Source of the DNA: DASSQJ01 sp963726295
Lineage (GTDB): Bacteria > Actinomycetota > Actinomycetes > Actinomycetales > Dermatophilaceae
Direction: 5' to 3'
Assembly (NCBI GenBank): GCA_963726295.1
Contig: CAVSBW010000001.1
Location: forward strand, 930,001 to 994,000
DNA: 64,000 nt
Of this stretch, positions 8,017-15,931 are shown one piece after another. The notes under the pieces were generated by a model, which made no database searches, was not told the origin of the DNA, and saw only the letters and a list, made by a program, of their open reading frames with translations. Both the position numbers and the translations under genes were made by a program. Position 1 is the first letter of the stretch; each line of letters opens with the position of its first letter.

Positions 8017-9558
8017 TCAGCCCTTCGTGTGGCCCTCGACGAGGGCGACGAGCGTCGACACCCCGTAGCCGGTTCCGCCCTTGGGGGTGACACCGGACGC
8101 CGCCTTGGTGTTGAACGAGGGACCGGCGATGTCGATGTGCGCCCAGGGGATGCCCTCGCCCACGAACTCCTTGAGGAACAGGCCCGCGGTGAGCATGCCG
8201 CCGTCGCGGTCGCCCTTGTGCATCAGGTCCGCGGTGGGGGTGTCGAGCTTGGCCCGGAGCGCGGCCGGCAGCGGCATCGGCCAGGACTCCTCACCCACCG
8301 AGTCGGCGGCCGCGACCACCGACGCCCGGAACGCGTCGTCGTTGCCCATGACCCCGGCGACGTCGCCACCGAGGGCCACCACCTGGGCGCCCGTGAGGGT
8401 GGCGATGTCGACGATCCAGTCGGGGTTCTTCTCGCTCGCGAGGCAGATGCCGTCGCCGAGCACCATCCGCCCCTCCGCGTCGGTGTCGATGATCTCGACA
8501 CTCGTGCCGTCGCGCATGACGACGACGTCGCTCGGGCGCTGGGCGGTGCCGCTCGGCATGTTCTCGGCGAGGCACAGGTAGCCGGTGACGGTGACCGGCA
8601 GGTCGAGCTCGGCCGCCGCGAGCACGGCGCCGGCCACGGCCGCGGCACCGGCCATGTCGCTCTTCATCGTCACCATGCCGGTGGTCGGCTTGATGTTCAG
8701 CCCGCCGCTGTCGAACGTGATGCCCTTGCCGACGAGGGCCACCGAGCCGGTGGCGCCGGCGGGGGACCACGACATCGTGACGATGCGGGGCGGGTTGGCC
8801 GACCCCTGGCCCACGCCGACGATCCCGCCGAAGCCGCCCTTGGCGAGGGCCCGGTCGTCGAGCACCGAGACCGTGACCTTGGCGCTCGAGGCGGTCGCGC
8901 GCTTCTTGACCGCGTCGGCGAAGGACTGCGGGAAGAGCAGGTTCGGCGGGGTGTTGACGAGGTCGCGGGCCCAGTCGCGCGCCGCGCCGACGACCTCGGC
9001 CCGGCGCACCACGTCCCTGACCGCCTTGCCCTGGCCGGCGCCGGAGACGACCGTGATACGGGGGCCGGCCGACGGGGTCGTGCTCCTTCCGCCGCCACGG
9101 CGCCCGGTGCGTACGGCGTCGCGCAACGGGGCGTTCTTGTCGTAGACGTAGCAGCCGGACCACGCGCCGTCGGCGACCGCTCCCACGCGCTCGGCGTCGG
9201 GGGCCGGGAGGGCCACCCCCACGGTCTTCTTGCCGCGGACCGCCAGCAGCGCCGACCCGGCGGCCCTGCGGAGCACCATGGGGTCGAAGGAGGTGGTTCG
9301 CGTCGTGGCGGGCCCGAGCCCGGTGACGACGACGGACGTGGCCTTGACCCCGGGCACCGCGACGACCCGGTGCACGTCACCCGGCTTCCCGGTGGCGTCG
9401 AGGTCGCTGAGCACCGCTTGGAGGTGGACCACCGCCTTGCGGGGGAGCCCGTGGCCGGCGGCGAGGTCGGCGCCGTCCTCGGTGGGCACCGACCCGACGA
9501 CGAGGGTGTCGACCGCGAGGTCGGCGGAGGTGCGGGTCGTCAGGTTCAGCGCAGTCAT
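8017..9558 (-). CDS. pepA: Leucyl aminopeptidase, M17 family
   Basis: 513 aa. The C-terminal catalytic domain holds the metal-binding lysine strand VGKGITFDSGG, then KSDMAGAAAV, and the signature DTDAEGR around residues 355-362. The first residue of that signature is Asp where Asn is usual; the metal ligands Asp and Glu are kept. It is a cytosolic hexameric aminopeptidase releasing N-terminal residues. ATG 9558 lies 6 nt after a TAGGGT box. It is divergent from gcvT, as in mycobacteria where pepB and gcvT are close neighbours. Confidence 0.94.
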   Translation of the reverse strand: MTALNLTTRTSADLAVDTLVVGSVPTEDGADLAAGHGLPRKAVVHLQAVLSDLDATGKPGDVHRVVAVPGVKATSVVVTGLGPATTRTTSFDPMVLRRAAGSALLAVRGKKTVGVALPAPDAERVGAVADGAWSGCYVYDKNAPLRDAVRTGRRGGGRSTTPSAGPRITVVSGAGQGKAVRDVVRRAEVVGAARDWARDLVNTPPNLLFPQSFADAVKKRATASSAKVTVSVLDDRALAKGGFGGIVGVGQGSANPPRIVTMSWSPAGATGSVALVGKGITFDSGGLNIKPTTGMVTMKSDMAGAAAVAGAVLAAAELDLPVTVTGYLCLAENMPSGTAQRPSDVVVMRDGTSVEIIDTDAEGRMVLGDGICLASEKNPDWIVDIATLTGAQVVALGGDVAGVMGNDDAFRASVVAAADSVGEESWPMPLPAALRAKLDTPTADLMHKGDRDGGMLTAGLFLKEFVGEGIPWAHIDIAGPSFNTKAASGVTPKGGTGYGVSTLVALVEGHTKG

Positions 9559-9564
9559 GCGGGC

Positions 9565-9570
9565 ACCCTA
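9565..9570 (-). promoter_or_regulatory. -10 box TAGGGT of pepA
   Basis: It lies 6 nt upstream of ATG 9558 and predicts a leaderless pepA transcript. Confidence 0.5.
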
Positions 9571-9602
9571 ACCGAGCGAGCCGGGCCCCCCGGAGTGGGC
9601 GG

Positions 9603-9608
9603 TAACGT
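9603..9608 (+). promoter_or_regulatory. -10 box TAACGT of gcvT
   Basis: The box is 6 nt upstream of ATG 9615. The short distance leaves no room for a leader or a glycine riboswitch. Confidence 0.5.
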
Positions 9609-9614
9609 GCCCCC

Positions 9615-10718
9615 ATGGCCGACCTCCTGCACTCCCCGTTGCACGACCGCCACGTCGCCCTCGGCGCGAAGATGGCCGACTTCGGGGGGTGGTCGATGCC
9701 GATCGAGTACCCCGGCGGTGGGGTGGTCGCCGAGCACACCGCGGTGCGCGAGCGGGTGGGCATCTTCGACGTGTCCCACCTCGGCAAGGCCCGGGTGTCG
9801 GGCCCGGGCGCCGCCGACTTCGTCAACACCTGCTTCACCAACGACCTGCGCCGGATCGGGCCCGGCCAGGCGCAGTACACCATGTGCTGCACCGCGTCCG
9901 GTGGGGTGGTCGACGACCTCATCCAGTACCTGCGTTCGGACGAGGACGTCTTCCTCATCCCGAACGCGGCCAACACCGCCGAGGTCGTGCGGATGCTCGA
10001 GGCGGCCGCGCCGCACGGCCTGGTCGTGGAGAACCTCCACGACCGCTACGGCGTCATCGCCGTGCAGGGCCCGCGCTCCGACGAGGTGCTCCGTGCCCTC
10101 GACCTGCCGGTCGACCACGGCTACATGAGCTTCGTCGAGACGGAGTGGGCAGGCCTGCCGGTGATCGTCTGCCGCACCGGCTACACGGGGGAGCGTGGCT
10201 ACGAGGTCGTTCCCGCCTGGGAGGCCGCGGGCTCCCTGTGGGACGCACTGGCCGAGGCGGTCGCGGCCGAGGGAGGGCTGCCCGCCGGACTCGGCGCCCG
10301 CGACACCCTGCGCACCGAGATGGGGTACCCCCTGCACGGCAACGACCTCTCCACCGAGATCACCCCGGTGATGGCGGGGGCCGCCTGGGCGGTCGGGTGG
10401 GACAAGCCGGAGTTCTGGGGCCGTGCGGCGCTGACCGCCGAGCGAGCCGCGAAGTCGGGGCGGCTCATGCGCGGCCTGGTGGCCACGGGTCGCGGGATCC
10501 CCCGTCCGCACTGCGAGGTGCGTGACGCCGCGGGCGCCGTGGTCGGCGAGGTCACGTCGGGGACGTTCTCGCCCACCCGCAGACAGGGCATCGCGCTCGC
10601 CCTGCTCGACCGCTCGGTCACCCTCGGGGACGACGTCGTCGTCGACATCCGGGGCCGGGAGGTCGCCGCCACCGTCACGAAGCCCCCGTTCGTCGAGGCA
10701 GGAGTGCGGTCGTCGTGA
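9615..10718 (+). CDS. gcvT: Aminomethyltransferase (glycine cleavage T protein)
   Basis: 367 aa. It transfers the methylene group from the H-protein aminomethyl-lipoyl arm to tetrahydrofolate. The N-terminal region HDRHVALGAKMADFGGWSMP is the classic T-protein opening, followed by FDVSHLGKARVSG and, near residues 160-200, RTGYTGERGYE. The C-terminal beta-barrel ends with VTKPPFV. gcvH and gcvP are not in this window. The stop overlaps the next small gene by four bases (GTGA), so translational coupling is likely. Confidence 0.95.
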   Translation: MADLLHSPLHDRHVALGAKMADFGGWSMPIEYPGGGVVAEHTAVRERVGIFDVSHLGKARVSGPGAADFVNTCFTNDLRRIGPGQAQYTMCCTASGGVVDDLIQYLRSDEDVFLIPNAANTAEVVRMLEAAAPHGLVVENLHDRYGVIAVQGPRSDEVLRALDLPVDHGYMSFVETEWAGLPVIVCRTGYTGERGYEVVPAWEAAGSLWDALAEAVAAEGGLPAGLGARDTLRTEMGYPLHGNDLSTEITPVMAGAAWAVGWDKPEFWGRAALTAERAAKSGRLMRGLVATGRGIPRPHCEVRDAAGAVVGEVTSGTFSPTRRQGIALALLDRSVTLGDDVVVDIRGREVAATVTKPPFVEAGVRSS

Positions 10719-10930
10719 GCGAGCGCTGGACCTGGAGCTACGCCGACGCCGACGGCTCGCCGGTCACGGGCGAGCCCGCCACCGACACCGCGTTCCCCAC
10801 GCAGGCCGATGCCGAGAGCTGGTTCGGCGAGGTCTGGCACGACCTCGCCGACGCCGGGGTCGCGTCGGTGACCCTCCACCGCGAGGGCGAGGTCGTCTAC
10901 GGCCCGATGAGCCTGGAGGCCGCGCCCTGA
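10715..10930 (+). CDS. Small conserved hypothetical protein, 71 aa
   Basis: An acidic soluble protein with four Trp or Tyr residues in the first ten. The middle (FPTQADAESWFGEVW) looks helical and the end (VTLHREGEVVYGPMSL) like a beta hairpin. The GTG start overlaps the gcvT stop (GTGA). I do not recognise a named domain. Coupling to gcvT suggests coexpression, not a known function. Confidence 0.75.
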   Translation: MSERWTWSYADADGSPVTGEPATDTAFPTQADAESWFGEVWHDLADAGVASVTLHREGEVVYGPMSLEAAP

Positions 10931-10952
10931 CCCCGTCGCGCCGGATCGGCGA

Positions 10953-11528
10953 TCAGGACGGGTAGTCGCCCCGGCCGACCATGGGGCGGGGCATCCGGAA
11001 GCGTCGCAGCTGGAAGGCGCGCATCGCGGCGTACATCCCGTTGCCGCGGCCGAGCTGGTCGGCCCCGAACTTCTCGATGAGCAGCCGCCGGCAGCGCCGC
11101 CACATCAGCCAGGTGTCGATGACGGCGACCAGGATGATGCCGTACGTGGCCGCCGTGACGAGCGCGAGGATGGTGTCGAGGCGGATGAAGCTGAAGGCGA
11201 GCACGACCACCATCACCGGCAGCATGAACTCGGCGAGGTTCCAGCGGGCGTCGATGTAGTCGCGGATGTAGCGGCGCACCGGGCCCTTGTCGCGGGGCGG
11301 CAGATGCCTCTCGTCGCCCGTGACCATCGCCTGGCGGGTGAGTGCCACCTGCTCGTTGCGCTTGACGCGCTCCTCCTGCCGGGCGCGCTTGCGGTCGGTC
11401 TGGACCAGCGGCTGTCGTCGCAGGGCCTCCTGCTCCCGCCGCTTCGGCGTCGGCCGGTTCTTCGCACCCTCGCGCTGCGGGTGCGACTCCTCCGGCGTCG
11501 TCTGCTGGGTCCTGCCACGTCCGAACAC
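10953..11528 (-). CDS. DUF3043 family membrane protein
   Basis: 191 aa. The N-terminal ~90 residues are very basic and hydrophilic (PKRREQEALRRQPL, RKRARQEERVKRN). Two membrane helices follow at about residues 105-120 and 125-143, and then a basic cytoplasmic tail. This layout and the motif RYIRDYIDARWN fit DUF3043, an actinobacterial family of unknown function. GTG 11528 follows a TAGCAT box by 6 nt. Confidence 0.85.
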   Translation of the reverse strand: MFGRGRTQQTTPEESHPQREGAKNRPTPKRREQEALRRQPLVQTDRKRARQEERVKRNEQVALTRQAMVTGDERHLPPRDKGPVRRYIRDYIDARWNLAEFMLPVMVVVLAFSFIRLDTILALVTAATYGIILVAVIDTWLMWRRCRRLLIEKFGADQLGRGNGMYAAMRAFQLRRFRMPRPMVGRGDYPS

Positions 11529-11534
11529 GGTCCC

Positions 11535-11540
11535 ATGCTA
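11535..11540 (-). promoter_or_regulatory. -10 box TAGCAT of the DUF3043 gene
   Basis: The box is 6 nt upstream of GTG 11528. Confidence 0.45.
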
Positions 11541-11604
11541 GGTGGTCGGCCGGCGGGGTCGTCGAGCCCCCGGCCACCCGGCCCCGTGCCACGGACCGGC
11601 TGGG

Positions 11605-11610
11605 TAGGGT
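11605..11610 (+). promoter_or_regulatory. -10 box TAGGGT of the M20 dipeptidase gene
   Basis: Eight nt separate it from GTG 11619, but only two from ATG 11613, so it favours the GTG start. Confidence 0.4.
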
Positions 11611-11618
11611 CGATGACC

Positions 11619-12980
11619 GTGACCGACGTCCTTGCCACCGACCAGATCAGCGCACTTCGCCAGCGGGTCCACGAGCTCATGCCGCAGGTACGGGCCGACC
11701 TCGAGGCGCTGACCCGCATCCCCAGCGTCTCCCTCGACGCCTTCGACCAGGCCCACGTCGAGTCCAGTGCGGAGGCCGTGGCCGAGCTGCTGCGGGCGGA
11801 GGGGCTCGACGTCGAGATCGTCCGCGAGGGTGGCCGCCCGGCCGTCATCGGCCACCGCGACGGCCCGCCCGGCTCGCGCACGGTGACGCTGTACGCCCAT
11901 CACGACGTCCAGCCTCCCGGTGACGACGCGCTCTGGGACAGCCCACCCTTCGAGCCCACCGAGCGCGACGGGCGGCTCTACGGTCGGGGCGCCGCCGACG
12001 ACAAGGCAGGGGTCATGGCCCACGTCGCCGCCCTGCGGGCGCACGGGCCGGACCTGCCGGTGGGCGTCACCATCTTCGTCGAGGGGGAGGAGGAGATCGG
12101 CTCCGACTCGCTTCCCACCATCCTCCAGCGGCACGGCGAGAAGCTGCGCGCCGACGCGATCGTGCTCGCCGACTCCGGCAACTGGGACATCGGCCAGCCG
12201 GCGCTCACCACGACGCTCCGCGGGATGTTCCGGCTCGTCCTGACCGTCACCACGCTCGACCACGGTGTGCACTCGGGGATGTTCGGCGGCGCCGTCCCCG
12301 ACGCCGTCACCGTGCTCGTGCGGCTGCTCGCGACACTGCACGACGGCGAGGGCAACGTCGCGGTCGCCGGGCTCAAGGAGGGCGAGGCGTCCGACCTGCC
12401 CTTCGACGAGGAGCGGCTACGCCGGGAGTCCGGCCTGCTCGAGGGGGTGTCGACCATCGGGTCCGGGTCGCTGCTGTCGCGGATGTGGACCAAGCCGTCG
12501 GTCACGACCATCGGCATCGACGCCCCGAGCGTCGCGACCTCGTCGAACACCCTCGTGCCGTCAGCCCGCGCCAAGGTCTCGGTGCGCATCGCCCCCGACG
12601 AGCACGACCTCGACGCCTTCGAGCTCGTCAAGGAGCACCTGCTCGCCCGGGTGCCGTGGGGGGCGCATGTCGAGGTCACCCTCGACGAGCGGGGCAACGG
12701 GTTCGCCGCGGACGCCGACGGGCCGGTCTACGACCAGACCCGCGCGGCCTTCGCCGACGCCTGGGGGGTGGAGCCGGTCGACATCGGCGTCGGCGGGTCC
12801 ATCCCGTTCGTCGCCGCGTTCGCCGAGCAGTTCCCCGACGCCGCGATCCTCGTCACCGGGGTCGAGGACCCCGACGCACGGGCGCACGGCGCCAACGAGT
12901 CGCTGCACCTGGGGGAGTTCGAGAAGGTCTGCGTGGCCGAGACGCTGCTGCTCGCCCGGCTCGGGGCGCTGCCCCGGTGA
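11619..12980 (+). CDS. M20 family dipeptidase / metallopeptidase
   Basis: 453 aa. Metal and catalytic motifs are present: YAHHDVQPPG (~92-101) with the His-x-Asp pair, GRGAADDKAG, and EGEEEIGS (~155) with the general-base Glu. A dimerisation lid domain is inserted between catalytic halves, as in the CPG2/CNDP-like M20 peptidases that take dipeptides. ATG 11613 is an alternative start two codons upstream. The stop overlaps the following transferase gene by four bases (GTGA), indicating a two-gene operon. Confidence 0.9.
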   Translation: MTDVLATDQISALRQRVHELMPQVRADLEALTRIPSVSLDAFDQAHVESSAEAVAELLRAEGLDVEIVREGGRPAVIGHRDGPPGSRTVTLYAHHDVQPPGDDALWDSPPFEPTERDGRLYGRGAADDKAGVMAHVAALRAHGPDLPVGVTIFVEGEEEIGSDSLPTILQRHGEKLRADAIVLADSGNWDIGQPALTTTLRGMFRLVLTVTTLDHGVHSGMFGGAVPDAVTVLVRLLATLHDGEGNVAVAGLKEGEASDLPFDEERLRRESGLLEGVSTIGSGSLLSRMWTKPSVTTIGIDAPSVATSSNTLVPSARAKVSVRIAPDEHDLDAFELVKEHLLARVPWGAHVEVTLDERGNGFAADADGPVYDQTRAAFADAWGVEPVDIGVGGSIPFVAAFAEQFPDAAILVTGVEDPDARAHGANESLHLGEFEKVCVAETLLLARLGALPR

Positions 12981-14017
12981 GCGCGGGGAGCTACGTCGAG
13001 GAGGAGTACCAGCGCGACACCGAGTACGTCACCGACAGGGTGACCGTCGACGGGTCGGGTGAGGGGGGCTGGCGGGTGGAGCCCGGCCGCTACCGGCTGG
13101 TCGTCGCCCGCGCCTGCCCCTGGGCCAACCGGTCGATCATCGTGCGCCGGCTGCTCGGGCTCGAGGACGTCATCTCGATGGGCGCGTGCGGGCCGACCCA
13201 CGACGCCGACAGCTGGACCTTCGACCTCGACCCCGGCGGGGTCGACCCGGTCCTCGGCATCCCGCGACTCAAGGACGCGTACGAGAAGCGGTTCCCCGGG
13301 TACCCGCGCGGGATCACCGTCCCCACCCTCGTCGACGTCCCGAGCGGCGAGATCGTGTCCAACGACTTCCCGCAGCTGACCCTCGACCTCTCCACGCAGT
13401 GGCGCGAGTACCACCGCCCCGGCGCGCCGGACCTCTACCCCGAACCGCTGCGGGGCGAGCTGGACGAGGTCATGCAGCGCGTGTACACCGAGGTCAACAA
13501 CGGGGTGTACCGATGCGGATTCGCGGGGAGGCAGTCCTCGTACGAGGACGCCTACGCCCGGCTGTGGACCGCCCTCGACTGGCTCGAGGAGCGGTTGGTC
13601 GGACGCCGGTACCTGATGGGCGAGCAGCTCACCGAGGCCGACGTCCGCCTCTTCACCACCCTCGCGCGGTTCGACGCCGTCTACCACGGCCACTTCAAGT
13701 GCAACCGGCACAAGCTCAGCGAGATGCCGGTGCTGTGGGCGTATGCCCGTGACCTCTTCCAGACCCCGGGCTTCGGGGACACGCTGGACTTCGCCCAGAT
13801 CAAGGCGCACTACTACGTGGTGCACTCCGACATCAACCCGACCCGCGTCGTTCCCGCCGGGCCCGACCTCGCCGGATGGGGGACGCCGCACGGCCGCGAG
13901 GCCCTCGGCGGCTCGCCCTTCGGCGAGGGCACCCCGCCCGGCCCGCCACCGGAGGGGGAGCGGGTCGACCCCGCGCACAACCCCCACGTCGGGGCCGACG
14001 GGCTCGTCCACCCCTGA
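12977..14017 (+). CDS. Glutathionyl-hydroquinone reductase-type (Xi class) S-transferase
   Basis: 346 aa. The thioredoxin-like N-terminal domain contains the active-site ACPWANR (Cys47) that marks Xi-class enzymes, which remove thiols from thiol-conjugated hydroquinones. The all-helical C-terminal domain holds YRCGFAGRQSSY and YLMGEQLTEADVRLFTTL, both family hallmarks. Actinobacteria of this kind usually make mycothiol rather than glutathione, so mycothiol is a more likely partner; this is inference. The last ~40 residues are a Gly/Pro-rich tail of low complexity. The start overlaps the dipeptidase stop. Confidence 0.88.
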   Translation: MSAGSYVEEEYQRDTEYVTDRVTVDGSGEGGWRVEPGRYRLVVARACPWANRSIIVRRLLGLEDVISMGACGPTHDADSWTFDLDPGGVDPVLGIPRLKDAYEKRFPGYPRGITVPTLVDVPSGEIVSNDFPQLTLDLSTQWREYHRPGAPDLYPEPLRGELDEVMQRVYTEVNNGVYRCGFAGRQSSYEDAYARLWTALDWLEERLVGRRYLMGEQLTEADVRLFTTLARFDAVYHGHFKCNRHKLSEMPVLWAYARDLFQTPGFGDTLDFAQIKAHYYVVHSDINPTRVVPAGPDLAGWGTPHGREALGGSPFGEGTPPGPPPEGERVDPAHNPHVGADGLVHP

Positions 14018-14066
14018 CAGGACCGGCTGCGCGGCGGGTGCGGGCCGGGGCCACCCCGTCCGCCGG

Positions 14067-15719
14067 TCAGGCCGTGGACCCGACGCCGACCTGCCCGCCC
14101 TCGACCTGCCACCGCTGGTCGAGCCGGACGTTGTCCAGCAGCCGTCGGTCGTGCGAGACGAGCACCAGGGACCCGTCGTAGGACGCCAGGGCAGCCTCGA
14201 GCTGCTCGATCGCCGGCAGGTCCAGGTGGTTGGTGGGCTCGTCGAGGACGAGGAGGTTCACCCCGCGGGCCTGCAGGAGCGCCATCGCCGCCCGGGTCCT
14301 CTCGCCGGGCGAGAGCGCGCCGACCCGGCTCGTGACCTGGTCCGCCCGGAGCCCGAACTTCGCCAGGAGGGTCCGCGCGTCGGCGGGGGAGATGTCGGGC
14401 GCGGCGAGCCCGAACGCCTCGCGCAGCGGGAGGTCGTCATCCAGTCCGGTGCGGGCCTGGTCGATCTCTCCGACGGACACCGACGCGCCGAGGCCGGCCC
14501 TGCCGGTGTCCGGGGCGACGCGACCCAGCAGCAGCCGGAGCAGGGTCGTCTTGCCGGCGCCGTTGGGACCGGTGACGCCGATCCGGTCGCCGGCGCTGAC
14601 CTGGAGCGACACCGGTCCGAGGGTGAAATCGCCGCGGCGAACGGTGGCGTCGTCGAGCGTGGCGACCACGGAGCTCGAGCGCGGTGCGTCGCCGATCGTG
14701 AAGCGCAGTGACCATTCCTTGCGCGGCTCCTCGACCTCCTCCAGACGGGCGATCCGCGACTCCATCTGCCGGACCTTCCGTGCCTGCTTCTCGGCGGACT
14801 CCACCTGCGCACGCCGGCGGATCTTGTCGTTGTCGGGCGCCTTGCGGACCGCGTTGCGGACACCCTGGGAGCTCCACTCGCGCTGGGTCCTGGCGCGGCC
14901 GACGAGGTCGGCCCGGGTCTCGGCGAACTGCTCGTACGCCTCACGGGCGTGCCTGCGGGCGACGGCCCGCTCCTCGAGGAACGCGTCGTAGCCGCCGTCG
15001 TACACCCCGACCCGTCCCTGGGCCAGGTCCAGCTCGACGACGCGGGTCACCACGCGGGAGAGGAACTCGCGGTCGTGGGAGATGAGCACGACGCCGACGC
15101 GCAGGCCGCGGACGACCTCCTCCAGTCGGTGCAGGCCGGTCAGGTCGAGGTCGTTCGTGGGCTCGTCGAGCAGCACCACGTCGAAGCGGCTGAGCAGCAG
15201 CGCGGCGAGTGCCGCCCGGGCGGCCTGGCCACCGGACAGGGAGGTCATCAGGGTGCCGGGGTCGACGTCGAGGCCGAGGTCGGCCAGCACCGGCGGCACG
15301 CGCTCGTCGAGGTCCGGGGCCCCGCTGGCCTGCCAGTGGTCGAGACAGCGGGCGTACTCGTCGGCGGCCCCTGGTGGGGTGTGGTCCGCGCCGAGCGCCG
15401 ACGCCGCCTCCTCCATCGCCACCGTGGCCGCAGCCGCTCCCGTGCGGCGCGCGACGTACTGCCCGACGGTCTCGCCGGGCAGGCGCTCGTGCTCCTGCGG
15501 GAGCCAGCCGACGAAGGCGTTCGCGGGCCTGCTCGAGACGGTGCCCTCCAACGGGTCCAGGTCGCCCGCGAGGATTCGGAGCAGGGTGGTCTTGCCGGCG
15601 CCGTTCGCGCCGACGACACCGACGACGTCGCCCGGTGCCACGGTGAGGTCGAGCGACTCGAAGAGGGTGCGATGGGCGTGACCGCCGGCGAGGTTCCTCG
15701 CGACGAGGTCGGCAGTCAT
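14067..15719 (-). CDS. ABC-F family ATPase
   Basis: 550 aa with two ABC domains and no membrane segment. Walker A motifs are GANGAGKT (37-44) and GPNGAGKT (~380). The signatures are LSGGQAARA and LSPGERTRA, and the Walker B/D-loops are LLDEPTNDLD and LVLDEPTNHLD. A charged inter-domain linker (QAEKQARKVRQMESRI-like region) joins the halves. ABC-F proteins act on the ribosome in translation or antibiotic protection. The linker does not let me assign a resistance class. ATG 15719 is set by a TACGAT box 6 nt upstream and the start of the first ABC domain. Confidence 0.92.
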   Translation of the reverse strand: MTADLVARNLAGGHAHRTLFESLDLTVAPGDVVGVVGANGAGKTTLLRILAGDLDPLEGTVSSRPANAFVGWLPQEHERLPGETVGQYVARRTGAAAATVAMEEAASALGADHTPPGAADEYARCLDHWQASGAPDLDERVPPVLADLGLDVDPGTLMTSLSGGQAARAALAALLLSRFDVVLLDEPTNDLDLTGLHRLEEVVRGLRVGVVLISHDREFLSRVVTRVVELDLAQGRVGVYDGGYDAFLEERAVARRHAREAYEQFAETRADLVGRARTQREWSSQGVRNAVRKAPDNDKIRRRAQVESAEKQARKVRQMESRIARLEEVEEPRKEWSLRFTIGDAPRSSSVVATLDDATVRRGDFTLGPVSLQVSAGDRIGVTGPNGAGKTTLLRLLLGRVAPDTGRAGLGASVSVGEIDQARTGLDDDLPLREAFGLAAPDISPADARTLLAKFGLRADQVTSRVGALSPGERTRAAMALLQARGVNLLVLDEPTNHLDLPAIEQLEAALASYDGSLVLVSHDRRLLDNVRLDQRWQVEGGQVGVGSTA

Positions 15720-15725
15720 GGGGCG

Positions 15726-15731
15726 ATCGTA
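15726..15731 (-). promoter_or_regulatory. -10 box TACGAT of the ABC-F gene
   Basis: It lies 6 nt before ATG 15719, which predicts a leaderless transcript, so attenuation in a leader is unlikely. Confidence 0.5.
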
Positions 15732-15766
15732 GGTGGGCGGCGTGGACCGCGTCGGACCGTGAGGTC

Positions 15767-15830
15767 GCGGCCACGTGCGGGCGGGCCCGTGCGGGCCCGT
15801 GCGGCCACGTGTGGCCACGTGCGGGCCGGG
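15767..15830. repeat. 10-bp-phased GC-rich tandem repeat with three CCACGTG copies
   Basis: Decamers 15781-15830 read GCGGGCCCGT twice, GCGGCCACGT, GTGGCCACGT and GCGGGCCGGG. A further GCGGCCACGT precedes them at 15767-15776. CCACGTG occurs at 15771, 15805 and 15815. The array lies upstream of both the ABC-F gene and sulP. Confidence 0.6.
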
Positions 15831-15869
15831 GGCCACGCCGCGGATTCGGTTGTCGGGGGCCCGAGCCGA

Positions 15870-15875
15870 TAGCCT
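15870..15875 (+). promoter_or_regulatory. Possible -10 box TAGCCT upstream of the SulP gene
   Basis: It sits about 56 nt before ATG 15932. No convincing -35 at the right spacing was found. Confidence 0.25.
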
Positions 15876-15931
15876 GAGCGCGCGCTCGCGGACCACGCTC
15901 GAGGCGCACCTCGCCCGCTGCGGCGACCCCC

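Noticed and set aside
9571..9614. Glycine riboswitch before gcvT
   Set aside because: Only 56 bp separate pepA and gcvT, and a -10 box lies 6 nt before the start, so there is no leader.
15767..15830. CRISPR-like array
   Set aside because: Units are 10 bp, contiguous and without spacers, and no cas genes are near.
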